Shown: one piece after another, positions 1-5,384 of the stretch | Position numbering within the stretch: the stretch's first letter is position 1 | Layout: each line of letters begins with the position of its first letter | From: CAYVLI01 sp964452105 [NCBI: uncultured Nitrospinota bacterium] | GTDB lineage: Bacteria; JAUXIQ01 | Direction of reading: 5' to 3' | DNA length: 5,645 bases | Assembly (NCBI GenBank): GCA_964452105.1 | Contig: CAYVLI010000192.1 | Coordinates: 1-5,645 of the forward strand | Program-made: the position numbers and the translations under genes | Notes under the pieces: model-generated | What the model was told of the DNA's origin: nothing | Database searches by the model: none | What the model saw: only the letters and a program-made list of their open reading frames with translations

Positions 1-25
1 ATTAGTATGGGACTCCCGAGAGGAA

Positions 26-57
26 CAGGTTCGCATAAGGGGGCTTATGCGAACCTG
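26..57. repeat. Perfect 14-bp inverted repeat (hairpin) beyond the CRISPR remnant
   Basis: Bases 26-39 (CAGGTTCGCATAAG) are exactly complementary to 44-57 around a GGGG loop, giving a very stable stem-loop. It lies 10 bases beyond the last CRISPR-like piece. Read on the minus strand it is followed by a pyrimidine-rich tract but no real T-run, so it is a poor rho-independent terminator. A long perfect palindrome beside a recombined locus fits the end or recombination site of a mobile element, but no transposase or integrase gene is in the window to support that. Part of the arm (TGCGAACCT) recurs at 284-292, near where cas1 is cut off. Confidence 0.8.
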
Positions 58-67
58 ACCTTGAGAT

Positions 68-104
68 AACACTTTCCCGTAATCCCGCCTCTCCAAGATG
101 ACCA
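68..104 (-). CRISPR. Possible type I-E spacer (73-104) and first five bases of a lost repeat
   Basis: Beyond the type I-E-like repeat piece at 105-127 there are exactly 32 bases (73-104), the standard type I-E spacer length. They are followed at 72-68 (minus strand) by GTGTT, the usual first five bases of this type I-E repeat family. After GTGTT the sequence no longer matches the repeat. The reading is one old type I-E spacer between two broken repeats. The five-base match alone could be chance, but it falls at exactly the right distance. Confidence 0.4.
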
Positions 105-127
105 CGGTTCATCCCCACATCCGTGGG
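105..127 (-). repeat. Truncated type I-E-like CRISPR repeat, 23 of 29 bases
   Basis: On the minus strand this reads CCCACGGATGTGGGG followed by ATGAACCG. That matches the last 23 bases of the 29-nt type I-E repeat family that begins GTGTTCCCCAC and ends GATGAACCG. The hairpin arms CCCAC and GTGGG and the GATGAACCG end, which supplies the 5' handle in type I-E, are intact. The first six bases (GTGTTC) are missing. In their place the repeat joins directly to the end of a different CRISPR repeat, with C127 shared. No type I-E cas gene is in the window. The identification rests on recalled consensus sequences. Confidence 0.72.
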
Positions 128-236
128 TTTCAATCCTCATCCGACCCGAAGGTCGAATGCAACGATGCCAGTGCTTCCCATCGCACTCAATAACAATTCG
201 TTTCAATCCTCATCCGACCCGAAGGTCGGATGCTAC
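127..236 (-). CRISPR. Two-repeat CRISPR remnant with 37-nt repeats and one 36-nt spacer
   Basis: Near-identical 37-base units lie at 127-163 and 200-236 with a 73-base period and a 36-base spacer at 164-199. Each begins GTTTCAATCC on the plus strand, so on the minus strand, the direction of the cas genes, it ends in ATTGAAAC, a typical crRNA 5' handle. The inner part folds as CATCCGACC-CGAA-GGTCGGATG, a perfect 9-bp stem in the 200-236 copy. The 127-163 copy has one base change that breaks a stem pair (base 156 is A where the other copy has G at 229), and the copies also differ at 161 versus 234. Type I-C repeats are usually about 32 nt with another stem sequence. Repeats of 37 nt with this hairpin style are more typical of Cas6-processed systems. 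No leader is recognisable between these repeats and the cas1 fragment. Confidence 0.85.
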
Positions 237-257
237 AGCAGCTTTCCAAACCCGCAT

Positions 258-635
258 TTAACCTGCGGTAGGGAGCAGATTTTTGCGAACCTTGCTTGCC
301 ACGATATTGCGGGCAATGCCCGTTGAGAGAGTTTGAGCATCCGATACACGATGCTGGGTGCAGCGGAGCAGGACGTTGCCGCTCACAAGCCCTTCCACCC
401 TGGCCTTGAAGCGCCCGCTCTGGCTCAAAAAAACTATCGATCGGCCATCTTCCGCACAGCGACCCATGAGGGCGGGGGTCATCAGCACGTCCACGAAGCA
501 GACGATGGCTCCCAGGTGATGGAGCAGAGCACGAAGCTTAATTTCGCCCTCTACCTTTACGAGGAGTGTCTCGTGATCCAGGTGAACATAGGCACCCTGG
601 GTCATAATATAGAGCGTGTTCAGAATCTCCTTCAT
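258..635 (-). pseudogene. cas1: Cas1 (type I-C), truncated to its N-terminal domain
   Basis: The 125-residue product begins MKEILNTLYIMTQGAYVHLD and continues with LLHHLGAIVCF, ALMGRCAEDG, FLSQSGRFKARVEG and SGNVLLR, the expected order for the N-terminal beta domain of type I-C Cas1. The match runs to about residue 117 (IARNIVASKV), after which a short unrelated tail ends at a stop. A full Cas1 is about 340 residues. The C-terminal helical domain with the catalytic Glu, His and Asp is entirely absent, so spacer-integration activity is not expected. The ATG overlaps the TGA that closes the old cas4 frame (ATGA, 632-635), a typical coupled junction, and a GGAG lies 4 bases upstream. The cut lies about 50 bases before the CRISPR remnant, so one deletion probably removed the rest of cas1, cas2, the leader and early repeats. 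Confidence 0.9.
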
Positions 636-715
636 TGTACTCCCCCCTCATCCTTTTCACCCGTCGTGAAAAGCTCTTTGAGATAGGCGCGAAGCTCTCG
701 CGGCTCGTCGGACGG
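632..715 (-). pseudogene. cas4: Out-of-frame C-terminal tail of Cas4
   Basis: In the frame other than that of the upstream Cas4 body, 715-632 reads PSDEPRELRAYLKELFTTGE plus seven residues and a stop. The stop overlaps the cas1 start as ATGA, the same 4-base arrangement possible between cas5 and cas8. The helix-like ELRAYLKELF segment resembles the tail that follows the cysteine cluster in Cas4 proteins. Joining body and tail gives about 186 codons, some 30 short of a usual type I-C Cas4. This fits an internal deletion near 713-717 that removed the cysteine segment and shifted the frame. The tail is not expected to be translated except by frameshift. Confidence 0.6.
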
Positions 716-1190
716 CTTCCACCGCATCTTCCACTTGCTCCCTCAGGCCCTGGTCGAACACCCCTTCCTTCCTCCTGCGGGAGCCGTGATAATAAACGGC
801 CCTGTGCGGGATGGTGCACCCCGTCATCTCCTCGAGGCAGAGGGCCTGCGCGCAGATCTGTATTTCCACATGTCCCCAGATGCGCCTGGGGCCGACTTTG
901 TATTCGACGAGATAGGGAATCGCACTATAGAACTCCACCACATCGGCCCGCCCCATCATGCCCAACCGCTCCGACCATAGGTTCAACCCTCGCTCCACCC
1001 GCACCCCTTCCCTGGTCTCCGACAACGCTCTATCCACTGTCTCGTGAACCCTACGTCCGCGCATCGTGTAAATGTTTTCGTCAAAGGTCTGCTCCGTGTG
1101 GATGAGCGCACACTGACGAGGACAGTAGCTGTAGTGTTCCAGGGCTGAGATCATGACTATATCCGTTTCGTCCCAATCGGTCAGTTCCAC
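657..1190 (-). CDS. cas4: Cas4 (type I-C) nuclease, C-terminally damaged
   Basis: Cas4 is a RecB-like, iron-sulfur exonuclease that trims prespacers with Cas1 and Cas2. The body is clear: MISALEHYSYCPRQCALIH at residues 13-31 with the first cluster cysteine (C23), His49, the nuclease Asp in GRAD (D83), the ExK motif in VEYKVG (E96, K98) and QICAQALCLEEM from residue 111. After about residue 157 the reading leaves the family and ends at residue 177 in an unrelated tail. The three C-terminal cysteines that complete the cluster are absent, and none of the three minus-strand frames between 657 and 720 encodes them. The GTG start at 1190 is chosen because AGGA lies 8 bases upstream, overlapping the cas7 stop, and it gives the usual short leader before MIS. 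ATG at 1154 is an alternative. The product is probably unstable or inactive. Confidence 0.88.
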   Translation of the reverse strand: MELTDWDETDIVMISALEHYSYCPRQCALIHTEQTFDENIYTMRGRRVHETVDRALSETREGVRVERGLNLWSERLGMMGRADVVEFYSAIPYLVEYKVGPRRIWGHVEIQICAQALCLEEMTGCTIPHRAVYYHGSRRRKEGVFDQGLREQVEDAVEAVRRAARASRLSQRAFHDG

Positions 1191-1203
1191 GCCGCCATTC
1201 CTC

Positions 1204-2115
1204 TCAGCCCACCAGCCTGGTGAGGGTGATACCCTGCGGGAGATTGTCCTCCTTAACCTCAGCCCTGTAATGGGAAAACCGCCTCGGCGCTTCGACTCCC
1301 TCATTTCGCTTGACTTCTATTCTGTCAAAGAGCGTATGGGCAGGGGCATTGCCCAGTTCACTCTCGTGGCTGAAGATGTAGAGGCCGCGGCAGGCCATGA
1401 GCCCGTGGCTGGCCGAGCGGTCCAAGTCCCACATATTCCGCAGCGCCTGCCAGAAAAGGGCCAGGTCTTCGTCGGTAAAGCCGGTCTGCCTGGCAAAAAA
1501 AGGGTTGAAGAATCCATACCCGCGGTAGAGGCCGTAGGGAACCAGCGCTTTCCGACCCATCTCCGTTGTCTTGCCGCCACCTTCAGCTTCTTCTCCTTCC
1601 ATCGTGCCCGCGTCTTCCGGCCGTGTGATAGCGATGCGGGTTATGGAGAGATCTAACGGCACGACGGGGTCTATCGAGCGGGCGAAGGTCATCTGAACAG
1701 GGCCCCGCACCTGGCCACAGTTGACTCCCGTAGTCATCACTGCCCCGAAAGTTCTTATATCATAGAAATTTTCGCACATCCACTCCCTGGCTTTATCGAC
1801 CTCTCCACGCTTCTGTTTCGTGCCGGTGGATTTTATCTGCAGGTCTTTATAGGCAAGTTGATGCATATCATTAAGGGCAATGCCTTTGTTCTGGATATAG
1901 ATCCTGAATCGTCCCTGGTCGCCGTGCGCGGCGTCCACGTAGTTCCTAACCTTGCGCTTAAGGCATACATCGGTGACCAGACCCTGCATGGTCTCAGGGT
2001 CCACACGGGGCAGATTGCCGGCATCGGGGTCTCCATTGGGGTTGCTGTCGGCAGCATCGAAAAGGAGCACGAAATCATGGCGGCGGTTTATATTGTTGTA
2101 AATTCCATTGTTCAT
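1204..2115 (-). CDS. cas7: Cas7c (Csd2), type I-C Cascade backbone protein
   Basis: Cas7 polymerises along the crRNA to form the Cascade backbone. Of its 303 residues, RRHDFVLLFDAADSNPNGDP (about 11-30) is the hallmark N-terminus of type I-C Cas7. It is followed by FYDIRTFGAVM (about 117-127), GQVRGPVQMTFARSIDP (about 134-150), an acidic loop before TEMGRKALVPYGLYRGYGF (about 184-202), and the domain with SHGLMACRGLYIFSHES. The length is normal and the frame is intact. The start is placed at ATG 2115 because AGGAGA (2123-2128) sits 7 bases upstream. An in-frame ATG at 2139 has no ribosome binding site and would add eight residues. The gene follows cas8 after a 39-base gap and precedes cas4 after 13 bases. 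This is the best preserved gene of the locus. Confidence 0.96.
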   Translation of the reverse strand: MNNGIYNNINRRHDFVLLFDAADSNPNGDPDAGNLPRVDPETMQGLVTDVCLKRKVRNYVDAAHGDQGRFRIYIQNKGIALNDMHQLAYKDLQIKSTGTKQKRGEVDKAREWMCENFYDIRTFGAVMTTGVNCGQVRGPVQMTFARSIDPVVPLDLSITRIAITRPEDAGTMEGEEAEGGGKTTEMGRKALVPYGLYRGYGFFNPFFARQTGFTDEDLALFWQALRNMWDLDRSASHGLMACRGLYIFSHESELGNAPAHTLFDRIEVKRNEGVEAPRRFSHYRAEVKEDNLPQGITLTRLVG

Positions 2116-2122
2116 CGCTTTA

Positions 2123-2128
2123 TCTCCT
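2123..2128 (-). promoter_or_regulatory. Ribosome binding site of cas7
   Basis: AGGAGA on the minus strand lies 7 bases before ATG 2115, whereas the upstream in-frame ATG at 2139 has only A-rich sequence before it. This decides the start of cas7. Confidence 0.75.
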
Positions 2129-2154
2129 GTGTCTAACATTTTCTTGTTCTTGAG

Positions 2155-3873
2155 CTATTCGTCCGCTTGCTCTTCGGCTGCATCTTTCTTCGCCTGAATG
2201 TGGGCTACGGCCTCAGCTCGATTGGCAGCCCGCTGATGATAGTATCCCAGGCTGAAGAGACCTTGTTGCTCCAGAGTCAGTGTCTTGGGGTACGACCTCA
2301 GTTTAGCCATGACTTCCTCAAGCCTTCGTTGCAGTGCCTCGTAGGTGCCCCGTTTCTCCTTGCGAAGCACACCCAGATGCGCCTGTGCTCCGATCACGAG
2401 GCGACCGAAAACCGTAGCGGGGGCGGACGAGGCTGTCCTGAAGAAACGATTTATGATAGTGGAACCCGCCCCGGGTATGGCGGCGCGTTGAATGGACTCC
2501 AGCACCGCCATGAGCCGGCCGCACAAGTATGCAGGAGCAGAATTGTCGGGGTTGAGATTTACCATTTCATCATCCTCCGCGGATAGGGGTCGTTGAGAAA
2601 GAAGCACCATCTTGATGAGGGCCACCCGATTCCAGGTGACGCTACGCTCTGCAATGTTGCGCTTGACCGCTTGGTAGAGCAACCAACGGGGAAGTTGCCC
2701 GCCTTTGAGAGCCACGTGCAGGAGGGCCTTTGGCACGTTCGGCAGCAGACCCCTGTTCGCATCCCTGACCGTCGACGCAGAAAGTGTATATAGTCCGAAA
2801 GGCTTTCCTTCCTCGCCGTAGGTGCCGACAATATGCTGGAGAAGGAAGTATCGGGCGAGGTTCTCCTTGGCTTCGCGTACTGTCGTCTCAAGCCAATCCC
2901 GCACCACCACCCGCCCGCCACTGGCTGAGAACGCTGTAGCATAAAAGGGAGTTACATCCAGCTCAGCGGCTGAGCGATCACCCTTGAATACCGATTTAAT
3001 GAGGGCCTGCACTTCCACTGGATCGGGATCGGAAAGAAAAGAAGCAGGGTTGAAACCTTGCTCCTCTTTGGCCCAGAGAATATATACGACCGGTCCAACC
3101 CGGAGGTGGGTGTTCTCCCCCTCAATGAGATGGTTGGCAGCCTTGCTGAAGCGCTCCCCGCACTCCCTGCAGGTAGGAGCTATTAGTGAAGCCTTCAACC
3201 CGTACGACTCGAAGGCTGGCGCGTTGGCTGAGATTAACGCAGTGCCAGAAGCTTGCCCGCCGCGGATGCGCTTGATTTTAAAAGGCAGCCTTTTGACTGC
3301 GGGCCTCATCTCGCCGCAGATCAGGCATTCCATCAGATCAGATGGAGTATCGCGTTCATCGCCCGAACTTTGCCCGCCCGACGCACAGGCCCAGTACTCC
3401 TGCACAACTGGCAGACTGATGGGCATAATACCCTCAATACTGAAGGTGAGGGTGTCCACAGGATTAAATTCATCAGGGATTGATAACGCATCGGCGTTCA
3501 GATTCTCAAGGAATCGAAGGACTGCTCTGACGGCTTGTCCATCGGTTGCCTCCGCACAATCCCTGACCTGCTCAACGAAAGCCTTATGACACTCTCTCAC
3601 CCTCTCTTCCTTTCCCGGGTTGCGGGCCACGCCCAATACGTATTCACCGTTATCTGCCAGCAGCTTTGCTCTGATGCCTGAGGAACGGCCAATGTGAGGA
3701 GCAAGATATTCTTTGCCGCGGTTCTTTCTTCCAGTTACACCCTCGGTTTCGATAAAACCTCTTAGCTTACCTTCTGAATCCAACTCGATAATCCACCGAA
3801 TAGGGGTCTTTTGATACATGGGCGGAGGTAAATCAATGCACTCAGAGTATTCGCACAGCTTCTCAAGGAGCAT
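2155..3873 (-). CDS. cas8c: Cas8c (Csd1), type I-C Cascade large subunit
   Basis: Cas8c recognises the PAM and helps open target DNA in the type I-C complex, and many cas8c genes also yield a Cas11-like small subunit from an internal start. The 572-residue length is normal. The family signature GGQASGTALISANAPAFESY lies near residues 206-225, flanked by CLIC (C183, C186) and CREC (C235, C238), which together could form a zinc site. The C-terminal half contains FYATAFSASGGRVVVRDWLE and the helical region ending in SLGYYHQRA, as expected for Csd1. ATG 3873 is preferred because AAGGAGG (3881-3887) is 7 bases upstream. ATG 3879, only 1 base from that site, overlaps the cas5 stop as ATGA and would add two residues. 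No frameshift is seen. I did not find a convincing internal ribosome binding site for a small subunit. Confidence 0.95.
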   Translation of the reverse strand: MLLEKLCEYSECIDLPPPMYQKTPIRWIIELDSEGKLRGFIETEGVTGRKNRGKEYLAPHIGRSSGIRAKLLADNGEYVLGVARNPGKEERVRECHKAFVEQVRDCAEATDGQAVRAVLRFLENLNADALSIPDEFNPVDTLTFSIEGIMPISLPVVQEYWACASGGQSSGDERDTPSDLMECLICGEMRPAVKRLPFKIKRIRGGQASGTALISANAPAFESYGLKASLIAPTCRECGERFSKAANHLIEGENTHLRVGPVVYILWAKEEQGFNPASFLSDPDPVEVQALIKSVFKGDRSAAELDVTPFYATAFSASGGRVVVRDWLETTVREAKENLARYFLLQHIVGTYGEEGKPFGLYTLSASTVRDANRGLLPNVPKALLHVALKGGQLPRWLLYQAVKRNIAERSVTWNRVALIKMVLLSQRPLSAEDDEMVNLNPDNSAPAYLCGRLMAVLESIQRAAIPGAGSTIINRFFRTASSAPATVFGRLVIGAQAHLGVLRKEKRGTYEALQRRLEEVMAKLRSYPKTLTLEQQGLFSLGYYHQRAANRAEAVAHIQAKKDAAEEQADE

Positions 3874-3875
3874 GG

Positions 3876-4529
3876 TCATACCTCCTTTCCGTACAGTTCC
3901 GGCGGCACATGCAGAATACCCTTTTCGAGGCCTGCGTCGAAAAATCGAGGCGTGGCGTGCCCCGAGCCGTCGGGGGTGTAGTTCAGGTCGAAGAGCATCC
4001 TGCCTAACGGCTCGTTTGTGTCTATGGGCTGTTCACTTCCCTCCGGCGGGCCGAAATAGGCGCTGAACTCACGGCAGCCCAAATAAGGGGTGTGGTGGTA
4101 TTGCCCGCGGGCGACACGGCGGCGGAATTGGTCCCGATATTTAGCCGGGTCATCGGATGTATGAGGGGAAAGAACGGCATCGGCTTTAACGAGATACGAT
4201 ACGTCGCGTAAGGCAAGTGTGTGGCGCTGTGCTCTATCTTCCTCGGCGTAATAAGCATCACCCAATTTCAGCATTTTTGTCACCTTGGAGGTCAATGCCT
4301 TGTTGTTCACCTCGTTACGCAGGATGGAAAAGTAACGTATTTCTTTTAGCACCCAAATTTCTCTGATATGCCACTTGAACTCGGGTTTCCAGAAGATAGC
4401 TTCAAGCATGCCGCGGGCGGCAGAAGGGGTCATGACGGGATAGCTGACGCGCTCTGCCTTCATCTCCGGCCTGGTGAAGCAGGCGAAGTCTCCCCAGACC
4501 TTTACCTCCAGTGATGGATGTTTGTTCAT
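3876..4529 (-). CDS. cas5c: Cas5c (Cas5d), type I-C Cascade subunit and expected crRNA-processing ribonuclease
   Basis: In type I-C, Cas5c cuts the pre-crRNA in place of Cas6 and then caps the crRNA 5' handle in Cascade. The 217-residue product shows the family order: VWGDFACFTRPEMKAERVSY (11-30), TPSAARGMLEAIFWKP (34-49), RYFSILRNEVN (65-75), QRHTLALRDVSYLVKADA (101-118), and GQYHHTPYLGCREF (142-155). The length is close to the usual 220-240. Aligned from memory to Bacillus halodurans Cas5d, whose catalytic residues are Tyr46, Lys116 and His117, this protein has Phe46, Lys130 and Tyr131. Two of the three positions may therefore be changed. The start is firm: AAGGAGG (4537-4543) is 7 bases upstream. 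It is the first gene of the operon, and the cas3 that usually precedes it is missing. Confidence 0.95.
   Translation of the reverse strand: MNKHPSLEVKVWGDFACFTRPEMKAERVSYPVMTPSAARGMLEAIFWKPEFKWHIREIWVLKEIRYFSILRNEVNNKALTSKVTKMLKLGDAYYAEEDRAQRHTLALRDVSYLVKADAVLSPHTSDDPAKYRDQFRRRVARGQYHHTPYLGCREFSAYFGPPEGSEQPIDTNEPLGRMLFDLNYTPDGSGHATPRFFDAGLEKGILHVPPELYGKEV
3881..3887 (-). promoter_or_regulatory. Ribosome binding site of cas8c
   Basis: AAGGAGG on the minus strand is 7 bases from ATG 3873 but only 1 base from ATG 3879. The spacing favours the inner start, so cas8 begins just after the cas5 stop rather than overlapping it. Confidence 0.75.
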
Positions 4530-4536
4530 AACGGTT

Positions 4537-4543
4537 CCTCCTT
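4537..4543 (-). promoter_or_regulatory. Ribosome binding site of cas5c
   Basis: A perfect AAGGAGG on the minus strand is 7 bases before ATG 4529. Its strength suggests the effector operon can still be translated well. Confidence 0.8.
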
Positions 4544-4689
4544 CTGCGACATTTTGGCAGCAGAGAAATTCGTTTACACTACGAGCTCTTCGGGATCCCT
4601 GTTGCCAGCCGCTCTCTCTACCTTCTCTGATGTGACCATCATATGCCGCAACTGATGCAGGATAGAAAATCTCGACCTTTTAAACACCT

Positions 4690-4712
4690 ATTATAAACAA
4701 AAGCCACGGCCT
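4690..4712 (-). promoter_or_regulatory. Candidate promoter of the cas operon
   Basis: A perfect TATAAT -10 box (minus strand, 4695-4690) lies about 160 bases before cas5. No consensus -35 is present. The best candidates, a few bases upstream of 4712, match about four of six positions and fall inside the terminator hairpin of the preceding gene. Transcription would start near 4683 and give an untranslated leader of about 150 bases. No better promoter was noticed between 4530 and 4690. Confidence 0.4.
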
Positions 4713-4745
4713 TGCAAACCTGAACAGATTTACGTTGCCGTGGCT
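4702..4745 (-). terminator. Rho-independent terminator after the 4794-5324 gene
   Basis: On the minus strand AGCCACGGC (4745-4737) pairs with GCCGTGGCT (4710-4702) in a 9-bp perfect stem, followed at once by TTTGTTTATAA. It lies about 50 bases after the stop of the upstream gene. The 26-base loop is longer than usual. The T-rich side is only on the minus strand, so termination is expected for leftward transcription. It separates the unrecognised gene from the cas operon. Confidence 0.65.
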
Positions 4746-4793
4746 ATTCAAAAATTTATCGGGATGTGCCTAATACTTTCGCGTGCAATCCCC

Positions 4794-5324
4794 TCACATA
4801 TAGTTCACAATAGCTGTCACCACCACGTCCCTTATCGTGTTGTGCTCTGGGCTCATTTTCACATATTGCTTAAGGGCGTTGAAAATTGAAGCAGGAAAAT
4901 ACATGGTAGTCTTTTCTATCGCGCCGAGCATATAAACATCAGGTGAGGACAGTTTGGAGGCAAACTCATTCCAGCAAGACTTTCCCTCATCTGCCTTAAA
5001 GACCTTCATCACATTTTTAGGCAGATGGGTGTTTATTTCAACAACCTTACTCTTTAGTTCCTCCATAATTTTTTCGGAGTCGTAACGGGCGAACTGAGAC
5101 TTTTCCCATTGGACAAATTCATCTGGTTTCTGATCTTTCCTCTGTGCAACATACCTGCTCCAAGACTTTACTTCAAGCTTCAAAATATCATCAAATCCTT
5201 CTATTTTGAAGTCTACAAAAGCCGGAACCTGCTTTCGTGTTATCTTTCCTTTTTCTACAAAGGAGTCGATAATGTAGAAAAGCATCCCAGAGAGCGCATA
5301 CGAAGACTTTTCCAGAATTTTCAT
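4794..5324 (-). CDS. Unrecognised 176-residue protein with a possible C-terminal ribbon-helix-helix domain
   Basis: I do not recognise the family. The N-terminal ~135 residues are charged and mostly helical-looking, with no signal peptide or clear membrane span. The last ~38 residues (138-176) read EKTTMYFPASIFNALKQYV, a short linker, then TIRDVVVTAIVNYM. This matches the layout of ribbon-helix-helix DNA-binding domains: a short beta strand, Pro, an amphipathic helix, a turn and a second helix. It may be a small repressor, an antitoxin-like protein or an element-borne regulator. The start is supported by GAGGGG about 7 bases upstream. The gene is visibly more AT-rich than the cas genes, is closed by its own terminator, and has a good promoter with a 17-bp inverted repeat upstream. 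No toxin partner gene is in the window. Coding status is well supported, function is not. Confidence 0.8.
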   Translation of the reverse strand: MKILEKSSYALSGMLFYIIDSFVEKGKITRKQVPAFVDFKIEGFDDILKLEVKSWSRYVAQRKDQKPDEFVQWEKSQFARYDSEKIMEELKSKVVEINTHLPKNVMKVFKADEGKSCWNEFASKLSSPDVYMLGAIEKTTMYFPASIFNALKQYVKMSPEHNTIRDVVVTAIVNYM

Positions 5325-5384
5325 TGATTTTCCCCTCTTTGGCTGAAAAAAGTGTTACTGCAAATCATCTACCACCGTTCATAT

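Noticed and set aside
26-57. Rho-independent terminator for the CRISPR transcript
   Set aside because: The stem is excellent, but the minus-strand sequence after it is TTCCTCTCGGG, with no proper T-run, so I kept it as an unexplained palindrome.
164-199. Self-targeting spacer matching another part of the window
   Set aside because: I compared the 36-nt spacer by eye with the rest of the window and found no convincing match beyond short chance words.
635-1105. Long plus-strand open frame opposite cas4
   Set aside because: It is Pro- and Arg-rich, has no family resemblance, and lies antisense to clear Cas4 coding sequence, so it is a composition artefact. The same applies to the other plus-strand frames opposite cas7, cas8 and cas5.
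4530-4683. In-frame N-terminal extension of Cas5c
   Set aside because: The cas5 frame is open upstream for about 50 codons, but it has no ATG and no family similarity, and the strong AAGGAGG 7 bases before ATG 4529 fixes the normal start.
4526-4690. Possible remnant of cas3 or a short coupled reading frame ending as ATGA on the cas5 start
   Set aside because: One frame ends MSQKEEPL with its stop overlapping the cas5 ATG, and the frame above it reads about 35 codons before another stop. No Cas3 helicase or HD motif is recognisable and the pieces are broken by stops, so I could not support a gene.
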